From: Clostridiales bacterium
GTDB lineage: Bacteria > Bacillota > Clostridia > Oscillospirales > Acutalibacteraceae
Assembly: GCA_012511005.1 (NCBI GenBank)
Contig: JAAZGX010000246.1
Coordinates: 1 to 12,959, forward strand
Direction: 5' to 3'
Length of the DNA stretch: 12,959 nucleotides
Part shown: piece by piece, positions 1 to 9,800 of the stretch
Numbering within the stretch: position 1 is the stretch's first letter
Layout of the letters: the number at the start of each line of letters is the position of its first letter
Program-made: the position numbers and the translations under genes
The notes under the pieces: generated by a model
The model's database searches: none
Told to the model about the DNA's origin: nothing
What the model saw: only the letters and a program-made list of their open reading frames with translations

Positions 1-57
1 TGTAAACAGTAAAAGTATTGCTAAAACACCACTTAGACTCTTCTTATAAGATGACAT
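1..57 (-). CDS. N-terminal fragment of a probable secreted or membrane-anchored protein (cut by window edge)
   Basis: Only 19 codons are visible, reading leftwards off the window: MSSYKKSLSGVLAILLLFT. A short polar stretch with two lysines (residues 5-6) followed by a hydrophobic run (about residues 10-18) is the classic beginning of a signal peptide or N-terminal membrane anchor. The start is supported by a purine-rich ribosome binding site (GAAGGG, with its complement at 68-73) a short distance upstream, and by an exact consensus promoter further up (137-165). The product cannot be identified from so little sequence. It lies downstream of lgt on the same strand but has its own promoter about 80 bp before its start, so it is probably an independent transcription unit. 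That it is a gene is fairly secure because start, SD and promoter agree; its function is unknown. Confidence 0.6.
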   Translation of the reverse strand, partial: MSSYKKSLSGVLAILLLFT

Positions 58-92
58 ATAAACGCTTCCCTTCAAAATATAAAATCAACAAT

Positions 93-114
93 ATACTGAT
101 ATTCTGTACAGTAT
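93..114. promoter_or_regulatory. Inverted repeat, possible operator in the leader of the left-edge gene
   Basis: ATACTG at 93-98 and CAGTAT at 109-114 form a perfect 6-bp inverted repeat with a 10-bp spacer. Inside it, CTGTACAG (104-111) is itself an 8-bp palindrome. The site lies between the -10 box (137-142) and the start codon (57), just downstream of the expected transcription start. That position suits a repressor operator or a leader hairpin. Its function is inferred from position only. Confidence 0.35.
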
Positions 115-136
115 TACTGACTTTACAGATATTGTC

Positions 137-165
137 ATTATAGTATAAACCTAACCCCTTGTCAA
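137..165 (-). promoter_or_regulatory. Exact-consensus sigma-A (sigma-70 type) promoter
   Basis: On the minus strand, TTGACA (160-165) is followed after exactly 17 bp by TATAAT (137-142). Both hexamers and the spacing match the housekeeping consensus perfectly. Transcription should start near position 130 and read into the gene whose start codon is at 57, giving a leader of about 70 nt that contains the dyad at 93-114. Perfect promoters are uncommon in genomes and usually mean very strong or tightly repressed transcription. Confidence 0.8.
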
Positions 166-187
166 GGTAAGAAACTACTGTTTTACC
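166..187. repeat. Imperfect dyad abutting the -35 box
   Basis: GGTAA at 166-170 pairs with TTACC at 183-187. The pairing continues inward (AAC with GTT) after a 2-nt bulge and closes on a 4-nt loop (TACT). It sits directly next to the -35 hexamer at 160-165. No T-run follows it on the minus strand, so it is not a convincing terminator for lgt. It may be a protein-binding site upstream of the promoter, or chance. Confidence 0.25.
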
Positions 188-193
188 AAAGAT

Positions 194-230
194 TTTAGCC
201 GATATTTGTTTGCCTTATTATTGGGCTAAA
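194..230. terminator. Weak inverted repeat downstream of lgt, possible end of the ymfF-ymfH-lgt transcript
   Basis: TTTAGCC (194-200) and GGCTAAA (224-230) are a perfect 7-bp inverted repeat with a 23-nt loop, about 40 bp past the lgt stop codon. On the minus strand, the direction of lgt, the right arm is followed by only a short T stretch, and the loop is long. This is a poor intrinsic terminator. No better candidate is visible before the next promoter at 137-165. Confidence 0.22.
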
Positions 231-269
231 CGCTCTTTTTAAACTTATACTTAGTGCTTCTGACCTTTT

Positions 270-1187
270 TTATTCTTTGTCGGTAATTAATACGCTCTTT
301 TTTTGCTCTTTCGCATATTTTACAGAAAACCACACAAGAGCCGCCGCAAATGCCGCTATAACCAATATGGATATAAGCTGTGAAATTCTCACAGGACCAA
401 TATAAAGACTATCTGTCCTAAGTCCTTCTATAACACTTCTTCCTATTGCGTACCATATCCCATAGCCTAAAAAAAGCTGACCGTCAAACTTTCTATATTT
501 TTTCAACATAATATAAAGAATTACAAATCCGAGCGCACACCACAAAGATTCATATAAAAAAGTGGGGTGAACAGGTATTGCGGGGTCCATTTTTATATTA
601 TGCTCCTCAAAAAAGGCTTGGTTTCTTACTATGTAATCAACCACTTTATTACTTGACATACCCCACGGCAGAGTTGTATTCGTGCCGAATGCCTCTTGAT
701 TAGTAAAGTTTCCCCATCTGCCTATACCCTGCCCTATTAAAAGGCTCATACCCGCAATATCAAGCAGCTTTATAAAGCTTAATTTCTCAACCTTACAAGT
801 TATATATGCTGCTATAAACCCGCCTATTATACCGCCGTATATGGCAAGTCCGCCCTCCCAAAGCTGAAATATTTCCGCAGGATGTGCCGCATAATAATCC
901 CATTGAAATATCACATAAAACAGCCTTGCGCCTATTATGCCGCCAAATGTTCCGTAAATTAAAACATCAACCATAACGCTAAGGCTCATTTTCCAAGTAT
1001 AAGCTATTCTGCCGCCGAATAATGCCGCAAGCGTATATCCAAAAGCTATTATAATACCGTACCATCTGATAGACACTTCTGTTCCGCCTGCGAAAGGCAG
1101 CGTAAACTGAAATGCAACTGCGGGTATTTCGAATATTTTATCAATTCCAGCAAATGTTACCCGTGCGTAATCTGCTAAAAACTCCAT
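270..1187 (-). CDS. lgt: Prolipoprotein diacylglyceryl transferase Lgt
   Basis: Lgt moves the diacylglyceryl group of phosphatidylglycerol onto the lipobox cysteine of pre-lipoproteins, the first step of bacterial lipoprotein maturation. It is a polytopic membrane enzyme. The 305-residue length is typical of the family. The Lgt signature is intact: GRWGNFTNQEAFG at residues 156-168, with R157 in the position of the essential arginine of E. coli Lgt. Other family blocks are RWYG (41-44), the glycine-rich GGLAIYGGIIGG (112-123), HPTFLYES (207-214) and the EGLRTDSL segment (254-261). Several hydrophobic segments are visible, including about 43-60, 74-95, 115-130, 215-229 and 267-288. Tyr117 occupies the place of the E. 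coli histidine H103, a variation I recall in other Firmicutes. The start has a strong SD (GGGAGG, complement at 1195-1200). It is the third gene of an operon, only 15 bp after ymfH. Confidence 0.97.
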   Translation of the reverse strand: MEFLADYARVTFAGIDKIFEIPAVAFQFTLPFAGGTEVSIRWYGIIIAFGYTLAALFGGRIAYTWKMSLSVMVDVLIYGTFGGIIGARLFYVIFQWDYYAAHPAEIFQLWEGGLAIYGGIIGGFIAAYITCKVEKLSFIKLLDIAGMSLLIGQGIGRWGNFTNQEAFGTNTTLPWGMSSNKVVDYIVRNQAFFEEHNIKMDPAIPVHPTFLYESLWCALGFVILYIMLKKYRKFDGQLFLGYGIWYAIGRSVIEGLRTDSLYIGPVRISQLISILVIAAFAAALVWFSVKYAKEQKKSVLITDKE

Positions 1188-1202
1188 AAACTTACCTCCC
1201 TT

Positions 1203-2474
1203 TTATTTCGGAATAACTACCGAAAGACATTGTGCATTCTCATTAAATGTATCTTTTAAGGCATTATTTATATCCTCAAGCATAAGTCCCGCAAGAATGT
1301 TAAACTCTGAAAACAAATCGTCTCCTTTAAAATGCGATACCAAAAGACCATTTGCTATGCCGCTTATGTTATTAAACGACATAACGGCTTCACCGTACAG
1401 TCTTTTCCTTGCTCTTTCAAAGTCCTCTTCTGTGATTTTACTTTCTTTTAATTTCTTTATTGCTTCTTTAATCTTCTCTGTCACTTTTTTAGGCTCATTT
1501 GATTCACCTGAAAAAATAGTCATACCATAGCCTGTGCCTGTGAAATATTCTGCTTCAAACTCATCGTTAATAAGCCCCTCTTCGAGCAGTTCTTTGTAGA
1601 GAGGAGAGGTTTTACTTGCCAATACTTCAAGAATAATTCTTTTTACAATAACTTCTTTTAAGCTTCGCTCAGGCGTTTCCATAATCTCCTTAAAGCCAAA
1701 GTCAAATAAGGGAATGGAAACGGACATCTTTTCTTCAATATATTGTGATACAACTGTTTCAGGCTCATCGTCAAATACTCTGTCAATAGTAATATCCTGC
1801 GCTGTTTTTAGTGCTTTGTCCGCTATCTCAATTACCGTTTTTTCATCAACATTCCCGGCTACGGCAAGAGCCATATTATTGAGGTTATAAAAAGTGTCAT
1901 AACAAGTAAAAAGCGTATCGGCAGTTATTTTTGCAATAGAATTAACTGTTCCCGCAATATCAATATTAACGGGATGATTTTTGTACATAGCGCGCAAAAA
2001 GTTAAAAAAGCTTTGTCTTCCCGGCATATCCTTGCACATATTGATTTCCTGCCCTATGATGCCCTGCTCTTTTTGTACCGTTTCCGCCGTAAAATATGGA
2101 GACAACACAAAGTTTAGAAGAATATCAAGGTTTTCATTAAAGTTGCCGGAGCATGAAAACAGATAACATGTTCTGTCAAATGTAGTATAAGCATTGGCTT
2201 GTGCGCCCGTTTTGGCGAAAAGGTCAAATGCATCTAAATCTTCGCTTTCAAAAAGCTTATGCTCAAGAAAATGAGCGGTTCCTTCCGGTATTTTATTGTA
2301 TTCATCCTTGTCGCTTCTTTTAAAACATGTGTCAATCGAGCCGTATTTCGTACCGAAAACAGCGTATGAGGTTTTGTAACCCTCTTTCGGGTAAATATAG
2401 ATTGAAAGTCCCGACGGATGTTTTATATATGTGTAGCTTTCAGCAAGCTTTTCGTTTGTAACAATATTACGCAT
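1203..2474 (-). CDS. ymfH: M16-family zinc peptidase-like protein, YmfH type (EF-P modification-associated)
   Basis: This 423-residue protein is an M16 (insulinase/pitrilysin) family member. The inverted zinc motif HFLEH is at residues 68-72, and the third zinc ligand is probably E143 in QEINMCKDMPG. The typical NAYTTFDRTCY block is at 94-104. A second, non-catalytic M16 half follows, with LYKELLEEGLINDEF marking the usual C-terminal region. There is no signal peptide, so it is probably cytoplasmic. In Bacillus subtilis the homologous YmfH, with its partner YmfF, is genetically required for 5-aminopentanol modification of elongation factor P; the substrate is not known to me. The start codon lies in the last codons of ymfF (8-bp overlap), preceded by a strong SD (AGGAGG, complement at 2484-2489), which suggests translational coupling and equal amounts of a heterodimer. 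The M16 assignment is secure; the YmfH sub-assignment rests on pairing and overall similarity. Confidence 0.88.
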   Translation of the reverse strand: MRNIVTNEKLAESYTYIKHPSGLSIYIYPKEGYKTSYAVFGTKYGSIDTCFKRSDKDEYNKIPEGTAHFLEHKLFESEDLDAFDLFAKTGAQANAYTTFDRTCYLFSCSGNFNENLDILLNFVLSPYFTAETVQKEQGIIGQEINMCKDMPGRQSFFNFLRAMYKNHPVNIDIAGTVNSIAKITADTLFTCYDTFYNLNNMALAVAGNVDEKTVIEIADKALKTAQDITIDRVFDDEPETVVSQYIEEKMSVSIPLFDFGFKEIMETPERSLKEVIVKRIILEVLASKTSPLYKELLEEGLINDEFEAEYFTGTGYGMTIFSGESNEPKKVTEKIKEAIKKLKESKITEEDFERARKRLYGEAVMSFNNISGIANGLLVSHFKGDDLFSEFNILAGLMLEDINNALKDTFNENAQCLSVVIPK

Positions 2475-3759
2475 TTGTACTTTCCTCCTGCTCTTTTACA
2501 CCTTTTAGCATAAATACAGAGTCAAGCGTGACCCTTTTTGCCGCTTTTATTACATCATCACGAGTTACCTTGCGGATATTTTCAGAATACTCCTCCGGAG
2601 TTTTAAGCTTTCCTGTTACGATTTGCTGTGAGAACCAATAATCAAGGTCATTCGGTGTATCACCTATTGAATTATACCTATCTGTTAAATAATCAATAGA
2701 CGAGTTCAAGTCCTCATCTGTAAAGTTTCCGTTTTTTATATCCTCAAGCTGGGCAAGTATTGCAGTTTTTGCCTTTTCCTCATTTTCGGTTTCTATTCCG
2801 CTTTGGACTAAAATAATACCCTTTTGGTTAACAAAGAGTGCAGAGCAATAGTAACAGAGGCTCATTTTTTCTCTGACAACTTTAAAAAGCTTTGAATATG
2901 TGCCGCCGCCGAACAAGTCTGCCATAACTCTTGCGGCATAGTAATTATCATCACTATTTTTCATGCCCGCGCGAAATCCTATTACTAACTTGCCCTGCTT
3001 TACCTCATCTGTTTCGCTTTCATATTTTTCAGCTTCGGCAGCAGGTATGAAAAGTGTGTCTATTTTTTCAGGATTTCTTTCTATTGAGGAAAAATGTTCT
3101 TTCAGCAGTGAAATTGCTCCATCAAAATCCATTTCACCTACAAGGTTTATTCTTATTACCGCTCTGCTTAAATAATCGGCATATACTCTGGCGGCAATAT
3201 CCGGAGAGATTTCCTTGATAGCCTTTTCATCTCCGAATTTATTAAGCGAATACAACTCGTCTTTGTGCATTAACTGCTCAAGTTTCATTCTTGCATAAGT
3301 CGCTTTATCATTCTTTTCGCTTTCTATCTGCTCTAATAACAGGCGTTTTTCACTTTCCAATTCCGTTAAATCAAACGCGCCGCTTTTTATATTAGGTTTA
3401 AAAATAAGGTTTACGAGTAAGCTCAAACACTGCTCTGCAACGCTTTCATCGTCAAGAGCAAATCGGTCCCCAATAAAATTTATAGTAATCTTTACTACTT
3501 GCTGCTCTGCAATTTTCATAACAGCAGATGAAAGCTCTGCACCGTAAAGCTTTGCTAATTGGCGAGCAATCTGCGTAAAATCAGAGTACTCCTTTGACGA
3601 GCGCAAAAGAAGTTTTGTCGCAAGTGCATTTTCGCCGTTTCTCTCGGAAAGATTTGTTGCAAAAGAGAAAGAAATGCATGCCGTCTTAAAACCCTTTGCG
3701 TGTACTTTTACGGCAGTGACACCGTCGGCAATTTGATGTTTCGATAAGTTATATTCCAT
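2467..3759 (-). CDS. ymfF: M16-family protein without zinc motif, YmfF type (partner of YmfH)
   Basis: This 430-residue M16-family protein lacks HxxEH: the corresponding region (residues 36-56, around ERNGENALATKLLLRSS) has no histidine. The C-terminal half keeps the substrate-binding signature GGGTYSKLFKVVREKMSLCYY (284-304), with R296 and the following tyrosines. M16 enzymes of this kind work as heterodimers in which one subunit carries zinc (YmfH) and the other helps bind substrate. I chose the ATG at 3759. It has a good SD (AAAGGA) 9-10 nt upstream, and the alternative start 14 codons earlier would translate the dyad at 3780-3795 and the promoter region into residues unlike family N-termini. 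It is the first gene of the operon and overlaps ymfH by 8 bp. It is likely to act with YmfH in the EF-P modification pathway known from B. subtilis, or in peptide processing. Confidence 0.86.
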   Translation of the reverse strand: MEYNLSKHQIADGVTAVKVHAKGFKTACISFSFATNLSERNGENALATKLLLRSSKEYSDFTQIARQLAKLYGAELSSAVMKIAEQQVVKITINFIGDRFALDDESVAEQCLSLLVNLIFKPNIKSGAFDLTELESEKRLLLEQIESEKNDKATYARMKLEQLMHKDELYSLNKFGDEKAIKEISPDIAARVYADYLSRAVIRINLVGEMDFDGAISLLKEHFSSIERNPEKIDTLFIPAAEAEKYESETDEVKQGKLVIGFRAGMKNSDDNYYAARVMADLFGGGTYSKLFKVVREKMSLCYYCSALFVNQKGIILVQSGIETENEEKAKTAILAQLEDIKNGNFTDEDLNSSIDYLTDRYNSIGDTPNDLDYWFSQQIVTGKLKTPEEYSENIRKVTRDDVIKAAKRVTLDSVFMLKGVKEQEESTNA

Positions 3760-3779
3760 TTTTTTGCCATCCTTTATTG

Positions 3780-3795
3780 TTATACTTTCGTATAA
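3780..3795. promoter_or_regulatory. Perfect 6-bp dyad with GAAA loop overlapping the ymfF -10 box and transcription start
   Basis: On the minus strand TTATAC-GAAA-GTATAA is a perfect inverted repeat with a GNRA-type tetraloop. It starts inside the proposed -10 hexamer (3792-3797) and ends a few bases before the ymfF SD. It may be an operator for a repressor, or a small hairpin at the extreme 5' end of the mRNA that stabilises it. Both roles are inference. Confidence 0.4.
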
Positions 3796-3820
3796 TAGCA
3801 CATTGGGCTAATAATTTCCA
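3792..3820 (-). promoter_or_regulatory. Probable promoter of the ymfF-ymfH-lgt operon (extended -10)
   Basis: In the 64-bp gap between cgs and ymfF the minus strand shows TGC-TATTAT (3792-3800), an extended -10 element. A partial -35, TGGAAA (3815-3820, 4 of 6 bases matching), lies 17 bp upstream. The start point would fall near 3785. No terminator is visible between the cgs stop codon and this promoter, so read-through from cgs is possible as well. Confidence 0.45.
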
Positions 3821-3823
3821 TAG

Positions 3824-6800
3824 TTATTTGTTAAATACTAGAAACACATCATGGTTATTGCCGTCAAGAAGAACAAATGCTGCGGGTACATCGTCAACTT
3901 TCAGTGTGTACTCCTCTGCTCGTTTATATTTTATATTTATCTCGCTGCCGTCAATATAAAGCACTAACGAGCAGTCATTCCAGTAATCTGGAAAAGAAGG
4001 TTTTATAATAAGCTTTTTGGCTGTTTGTTTTATTCCGAAAAGCTCCTCGTAAACAGTTCTGTAATACCACGCCGCCGCACCGGTATAAAGGCTCCAGCCT
4101 CCCCTGCCGGGCGCCGTATCGCCGTAAACATCACCGCATAACGCATAAGGCTCTGTTTTATAAATGTCACCCAAACCGGTTTTATATTTATCATATGGGT
4201 TTATTATTCTTAATATATCGTAACCCTCATTAAAAAAACCTTCTTTCAGTAAAGCTAATGAAAGCCATACTGCGGCGTGTGAATATTGCCCGCCGTTTTC
4301 TCTTACTCCTCTTGAATAAGCAGAAGTGTATCCTATATCACTTTCATATTTACCGAATGCCGGATTAAAAAGCTTTACTATTTTATTTTCATAGTCTACG
4401 AGCCGTGTTACGGCGTTTATAAGCGCGCTGTTTCTTCTTTCTTTATCAGCTAAATCCGAGAAAACGGCGAATGATTGACTAATACTATCTATTTCACAGC
4501 TTTCTAACCCCTCGTCCCCTAACGGTGTGCCGTCTTTTAAGAACGCCCTTAAATACCACTTGCCATTGTATCCATGATTATTTATAGCCTCCGACAGCCT
4601 ATGAGAATTGAGTAAAAGGCTCTCCTTGAATTCGAAGTCGCTCATTCTTTCGGCAAGTGCAGAAAACGACCTCATAATCATTAATGCAAATTGTGAGAGC
4701 CAAACACTCTCTCCCTTTTTTGAGTTCCCTATACTATTAAAGCCGTCGTTCCAGTCGCCGCCTCTTATGAGAAGCAGTCCCCTTTCACCTTTAGGGTTTA
4801 TAACATCGTTATCATCTAAACAGCGAAAAATTGAGCGTTTACAATGCTCATATACCGTTGCCTTTTCATTTCCGAACGAATATAAAGAATACCTGTCGCT
4901 TTCACCTAAAGCTAAACTTTCCCCTACTATAAATGGTATTCTTAAATTCAAGAAATCGTAATCCCCTGTTTTTGTTACATATTCATTTACAGCATAGGGC
5001 AGCCAAAGATAATCGTCTGAACAGGTTGTGCGAACTCCCCTAAATCCCTCTCTGCCAAGGGGATGCCACCAGTGAAGCACATCACCCTCAGTAAACTGCA
5101 CCGCACAGCAGCGGATAATTTGTCTTTTACAAAAAAGCGGGTCTGTAAGAATAAGAGCGCATACATCTTGAAGCTGGTCCCTATATCCGAACGCGCCGCC
5201 TGACTGATAAAAGCCCGTTCTCGAATAAAGCCTTGACGCTATTATCTGATGTTTCAGAAGTGAGTTAAAAAAAGCGTTCAAGCTGCTATCCGGAGTGTTT
5301 ATTATTATTTTATTATCCTCAAAAGCCTTTTTGTCTTGTATATGGTTACTGATTTTTACCGCGCTGTCCACAGTTTTACCGAACGCAAAAACAAATACGG
5401 CGTCACTTTCTTCCTCGGGCTTTATACTTATCGTCTTCCCTACGGCGGCACAAACCCCTTCTGATATTGAAAGTGAATTAGAAAAGTTTCCAGTCAATAC
5501 ATCGGTCTTATTAGTCGTATAAATATCAGCTCCGCCCTCTATTGAAAGAGCCGTAAAGCCCGAATATTTATTTGTTAAACTGTTCGAAACTATTAGACAA
5601 TCACCGTTTATTACCGGTTTATTGTTTCCCGTATACGAAGAAACCGGCTCACAATAATATAAAAGACAAATACTAATCTCAGACTTTGATTGATTTTTAA
5701 GTCTCACCGTTATCGTTTTTCGCATACCCTTTTCGCGCACCATAACTTTCATAATATACGACAACTCTCCGATATAACCCTCATATGATGCAAAATCCTT
5801 TCCGAATGTGACAGAAGCGTTTTTCGCAAGGTCAAATATTTTACCGTTATATTTTGCAAAAAGTATTTCTCCTCTATTGTCCGTTCTTGTGTCATTAAAC
5901 CACGGAGTTAATCGGTTTTCAGATGAATTAATAGCATAAGTGTAACCTAAGGCTTTATCTGAAAGAAGCGTACCGAAAGATATATTGCAAAGCGTGTGGC
6001 ACCATGGAAGCTGTGGATTTGAATTAATTTTATAATTGCCTTTTTCATCAAAATCATCATTATCATTGCTTTTCGGTGTAACAGCATGGATTTTTGCGGG
6101 TTTGTACATCCTTGACGGCAATTTTAGCTGCTGTGCCGACAGAGAAACTACATAACACGAAGAGGCCTTTAGCATTACATCTGTTTCTTCTGACAATGTG
6201 GCAAGAGGAAGTAAATGCAAAAGTCCGCCCGCTTCATTTCTAACCTTGCATTCAATTAATAGAAGCCGCAGCTTTTCTTGCATAGGCGAACCGTATTCAC
6301 TGCCCTCATCGTACGCTATTGCCACATCTACCAAAATTGAATATTTTCGTAATTTCTCGCACAAGTGAATATACGGTTTGAGTTTTGAAACATCGTCATC
6401 TTTCGTTACTTTCGCATATATAATCGGATTGTCTCCTGATATTCCCGTTTTCCAAAGCTCATCTACCCTATAACTGCTTTTCATAACGGCATTCAAACGC
6501 TCGCGGGAATTCTCCTTGCCGTAAAAAATAAAAGGCAGTACTGAGTTTGAAATAATTCCGCTAAGACTGCTTTGGCTAAATAGGCATGATGCAAATTTAT
6601 CGCCTCTTTCCGCTTTCAGCCTTCGCGCTTTAAGTGCAAGCTCTGTAACCTCTGTTCTGTTAGAGCCGCCTATTATAAACATCGTGGCAGAGAATTGCTG
6701 TTTTGCGTCTGCTTTCACTGGTATTTCAAAATAGCAGCACTTATCAACGCTGTTTCCTTCATCTTTTTGCATTTTTTTATTGATATCGGCAAGTGAAAAG

Positions 6801-9800
6801 ACTCCATTAGGTCTATCTAAAACTTTTTCACGATTGAAAAATGTTTCATATTCAATCGGGGTAATAAAACCTGCTGAAAGCCAAACACTTTCGCCGTTAA
6901 CCCTATTTTTGCGGCAAAAGACAGCTATTTGATTGTCCTTGTCATAGTAGCTTTCAATAAATATTTTTGAAAATGCGGGATGCGCTTTTTCGTCTGCTTC
7001 GCGTGATAAAGACGGCTCAAAAAATATTTTCAGCGTGCCGTTTACAGTATTCCTTGAATTATTTTTTATCGTAAATATCCTTTGTTCTCCGCTCGTTCTT
7101 GAAAATACTGACACGCTTTGATTACATTCAATAAAACCAAGCTTTGAAATAAATTTAATATTGTTGCCAGAAAACTCGGCTGAAAATGCCGCTTTAGATT
7201 GATAGTCGGCACAACGCACAAAAGGAATATTAGTTTTTTCCGTTGTAAAATTTGCAATAACGCCGTCAGGTCGTCTTAACAGGTCACTGCTTTTCTTATT
7301 TACACAAAGCCCGTTATACATTGAAAAGCCGGAGCCGCAATCTGAAATAAAAAGCGACCATTGTGAGTTAGAATATGCTCTCACTGCCGGCATCAGCGGA
7401 GTAATGTTATCAGCATTATAAACGCCGTTAGTAACTCTCAAGCTTCTTTGCGGTATCTCCTTTTTATAAACATCCTTAAACACTGCCGCGCCCGGTTGTA
7501 TTTTTTCGTGGAGCAAAAATTCGCCGGCAGACATTTCCTCATCTTGCATAAAACGCTTTTGTAAAATGTTGTCCCTCAAAAGATTTAGGATACTAAGAAG
7601 GCTCATTCCTATATGGTGTGCCATAAAAGTCTTTACTACAGAGCAGTCTTGCCCCTCTGTTCTTTCAGGTGTAAAGTCGAGTGCCTCAAAAAAGCCAAAT
7701 CTGCCGACTGTATCATATTTTTCAAGCTTTTTTAGGTTTTTTATTGCCGTTTCCGGTTGAAAGGGTAATAAAAGAAATGTGGAATACGGCGAAATTACCG
7801 TATCTGCTGACATTCCTTTTTTTAGTGCAAGTTTTTCAGCGCCATGTGCTTTATACTGATAATCAAGCTTGTTGTCAAATGCATAAAAGCAGCTTTCCGA
7901 CATACCGAACGGTATATCTCTCTTTTTAACCGCGCGGCGCTGACAGCGCGAGCAATACCTTAGCGCCTCATAGCCAAGTGTTCCTCTATACGATGGAATA
8001 AACAAATACGGCATAAAATATTCAAACATCGTTCCCGTCCAAGAAAGCGGACCCGTATAATTTCCGTCCGATGAAAGCATTCTTGATAAATTACCCCAAA
8101 GCTTTTTCGTTACGAGCCTTGCGCTTATCGCATAATATGCCGTCATACGCGCTTCGCTCATAAATAAATCATAATAGCTTTCACTGCGCAATCCCGTTTC
8201 AATATCTACTCCTATTGCAAAAAGTTTTCTTTTTTCGTTAAAGAAAGTTCCAATATCAGTATTGCTTATGAGCGTTGTAATCCTGCTTACTAAATCCTTT
8301 AGCGGAGGGTATTGCGGTACATAGGAGAGAAGTCCCTGCCTAAGCGTCACAAGACAGCAAAGAAAGTTTCCGCAGTCTACAGTTGAGGCGTACCGAGGGT
8401 AAAGCGGTCTTAGTGTTTGTGTATCGTACCAATTCAATAGATTTCCCTTATATTTATCAAGCTTTTCAACCGTTGTAAGCGTATTGTCAACCTTTTTTGC
8501 AAGCTCTGCCGTATCAATAAACCCTAAATCGCGTGCGGCAAGACAAGAAACGAGCATAAGCCCGATATTTGTCGGTGATGTTCTGTGCGCCGTTCTAAAA
8601 ACAGGCGCCTCTTGAAGATTGTCGGGAGGCAGATAATTATCACTTGGACCGCAAAGCATACTGAAATATTTCCACATCGCCGCCGCGTGTGAAATAAGCA
8701 TCTCTCTTGAGCGAGAGCTTATTGTTTCTTTTTCAAAGGACTTTTCCTTACCTAAGCTTTTTGAAATAAACGGTGAAATAATATAAAAAACACCGAACGC
8801 CATAACGAGCGGATTGCCCGTTACAGCCATTAAAGTACCGGCCGTTAAAGACGGTAAAAACACTTTTAGATAAGAGGCTTTTTTTGAAGACTTTTCACTC
8901 TCTGACGCAACTGTCCATTGAAGCAGATTTTTTTTACTAATAAGCCTTACTAAAGCCGTAATAATAGCTGTAAAACAAGTGTATGCATTTTGAATTAAAA
9001 GCAATAGCCATAACGATGACAAAGCTAAATCAGCTTTTGCAACGGGAAATGTATCGGAATAAAACCGCCTTGAAAACATTGGCGAGCCATTCTTAAAAAC
9101 TGCTCTCAAAGCCCCGAAAATACCTCTCATAACGACAGACAAAACGGCAATAGCAACCATAAACCATGCCGCTTCTTTATTGAAAAGCGGTGAGAGTATT
9201 AGGAGTAAAGCCGAAAAAACAGGAGTAATGCTGCGCCTTAAATTATCGAACAGTTTGAACTTTGACAGATAATCATAATTAATATATCTGCCGTCCTTGC
9301 TGCCTTTGACATTGTTTTTTAGGTAAATAATGTTTTGCCAGTCACCCCTTATCCAGCGGTGCTGCCTGTCAAAATATGCTTTTGGGTTCGATACGGCGGC
9401 ATCCGTAAATTCAACATCAGATACATATGCCGTTCTTAAAAGCTCGCCCTCAAGAATATCGTGGCTTAAAATATGCTGCTTTTTAAACGCCCCGTCAAGC
9501 AATATAAAGGCGGCGTCAATATCAATTAATCCTTTACCGCAAAATGTTCCCCGCGAAAATAAATCCTGATACCTTTCGGCGGCGCTCAAATCATAAACAC
9601 TCATTCCTGAAACGCCGCCGACTGTTTTCGAGAATAAAGTTGGCTCTGAATAAAGAAGTGATGTACCTATATACGGCGCGAATATGCCATATCCGCTTTC
9701 CACTGTTTTTGTTTTTTCATTTACCTTTGCTTTATTAAGCGGGTGAGCCGCTATTGCCGTCAGTTGTGACACCGCGTCCATAGGCAGCCGCGTGTCAGAG

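Noticed and set aside
230..300. Repeated ACGCTCTTTT at 230-239 and near 290-299
   Set aside because: One copy lies in the lgt coding end and the other is intergenic. Ten bases in T-rich DNA with no further similarity around them is best explained by chance.
3760..3801. Extension of ymfF to an upstream ATG at 3801
   Set aside because: The extra 14 codons coincide with the -10 region and the dyad, while the ATG at 3759 has a properly placed AAAGGA.
4608..4961. Forward open frame of 117 codons opposite the GH94 domain
   Set aside because: It is antisense to the GGDWNDG catalytic region of cgs, has no recognisable protein features and no promoter or SD.
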